Positions 63,756 through 64,000 of a stretch of 64,000 nt of DNA are shown piece by piece. Within the stretch, counting starts at the first letter, position 1. Every line of letters begins with the position of its first letter. Below the pieces are notes generated by a model that did no database searches, was not told the DNA's origin, and worked only from the letters and a program-made list of their open reading frames with translations. The DNA is from Atopobiaceae bacterium. GTDB taxonomy: Bacteria > Actinomycetota > Coriobacteriia > Coriobacteriales > Atopobiaceae. Both the position numbers and the translations under genes were made by a program. The stretch spans positions 62,001 to 126,000 of the forward strand of contig JAFWIE010000008.1 in NCBI GenBank assembly GCA_017533825.1, given 5' to 3'.

Positions 63756-64000
63756 TGGCAACAATAGACCTCTCCCGACTCAACGACTCTCAGCGTGATG
63801 TGGTGCTCAGGCTCGACGAACCCCTGTTTGTCGCTGCGGGTGCTGGATCCGGCAAGACGTTCACGCTCACGGCTCGGTTGGTCTACGCGCTCTCCAAGGG
63901 CTCCGCCGCGGATGGTGGCAGATACCTAAACTCGATTGACGAGGCGCTGGTCATCACCTTCACCAAAGCGGCAGCGTTGGAGATCAAGGATCGCGTGCGC
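63755..64000 (+). CDS. addA: AddA helicase-nuclease subunit (3'-truncated by window)
   Basis: Only the first 82 residues are visible. They start at ATG overlapping the addB stop (TAATG). The UvrD-type Q motif (L-N-D-S-Q-R-D-V-V) and Walker A (A-A-G-A-G-S-G-K-T-F-T-L) are followed by V-I-T-F-T-K-A-A-A (motif Ia). Together with AddB it makes the double-strand-end resecting helicase-nuclease. Confidence 0.9.
   Translation, partial: MATIDLSRLNDSQRDVVLRLDEPLFVAAGAGSGKTFTLTARLVYALSKGSAADGGRYLNSIDEALVITFTKAAALEIKDRVR

Overview
The window looks like a chromosomal segment of a high-GC Gram-positive bacterium, most likely an actinobacterium of the class Coriobacteriia (Atopobium/Olsenella/Collinsella-like). 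This is inferred from several traits. Large cell-wall proteins carry InlB-type repeats and an LPXTG-like TPDTG anchor. Many membrane proteins begin with an N-terminal zinc ribbon. A SufCBDSU-Rrf2 operon is present. A type VII secretion (ESX) locus mixes Firmicute-type parts (EssC-like ATPase, YukD-like protein, LXG and DUF4176 effector modules) with an actinobacterial EspG-like protein. The first 25 kb are visibly AT-richer than the housekeeping genes further right, as expected of an accessory island. No rRNA, tRNA, CRISPR array or intact insertion sequence was seen.

Region 1 (1-11.6 kb, + strand) is the core of a type VII secretion locus: the end of a large membrane-anchored Ig-repeat surface protein, two FHA proteins, a WXG100 protein, a 1531-residue EssC-like FtsK/SpoIIIE ATPase, a YukD-like ubiquitin-fold protein and a DUF6382-like/FHA protein. 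Four FHA domains suggest control by threonine phosphorylation.

Region 2 (11.7-22.8 kb) holds three probable effector modules. Module A is two small helical proteins, an LXG-like protein with a DUF4474-like C-terminus and a lipoprotein. Module B is two small helical proteins, a lipoprotein and a lipase with its helical domain at the C-terminus, the arrangement of the staphylococcal TslA/TlaA/TilA system. Module C, on the - strand, has two DUF4176 proteins, helical partners, an EspG-like protein and a protein with a glycine-zipper C-terminus. A decayed AAA-ATPase gene follows.

Region 3 (23.7-33.8 kb) is a TIR island: a TIR-TM-DUF4352-like protein, then divergently a three-TM Rossmann/RyR protein and a zinc-ribbon TIR beta-propeller protein, then three zinc-ribbon membrane proteins, one of which is a PrsW-type protease. 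This is the best candidate here for an undescribed signalling or defence system.

Region 4 (33.9-64 kb) is mostly core metabolism: the suf operon with an operator-like palindrome at its promoter, a 6-phospho-beta-glucosidase, surface and lipoproteins, a HAD phosphatase, an orphan mannose-type EIIA, gatCAB, a DUF2442-HTH regulator, a LysR regulator divergent from a lysine-riboswitch-controlled dapA-dapB pair, a FucO-type dehydrogenase, a holin-like membrane protein, a YerC/TrpR-like regulator and addB-addA (the last cut by the window end). Several strong hairpins separate transcription units. A cluster of DnaA-box-like sites with a 20-bp inverted repeat lies at about 57.9-58.06 kb.
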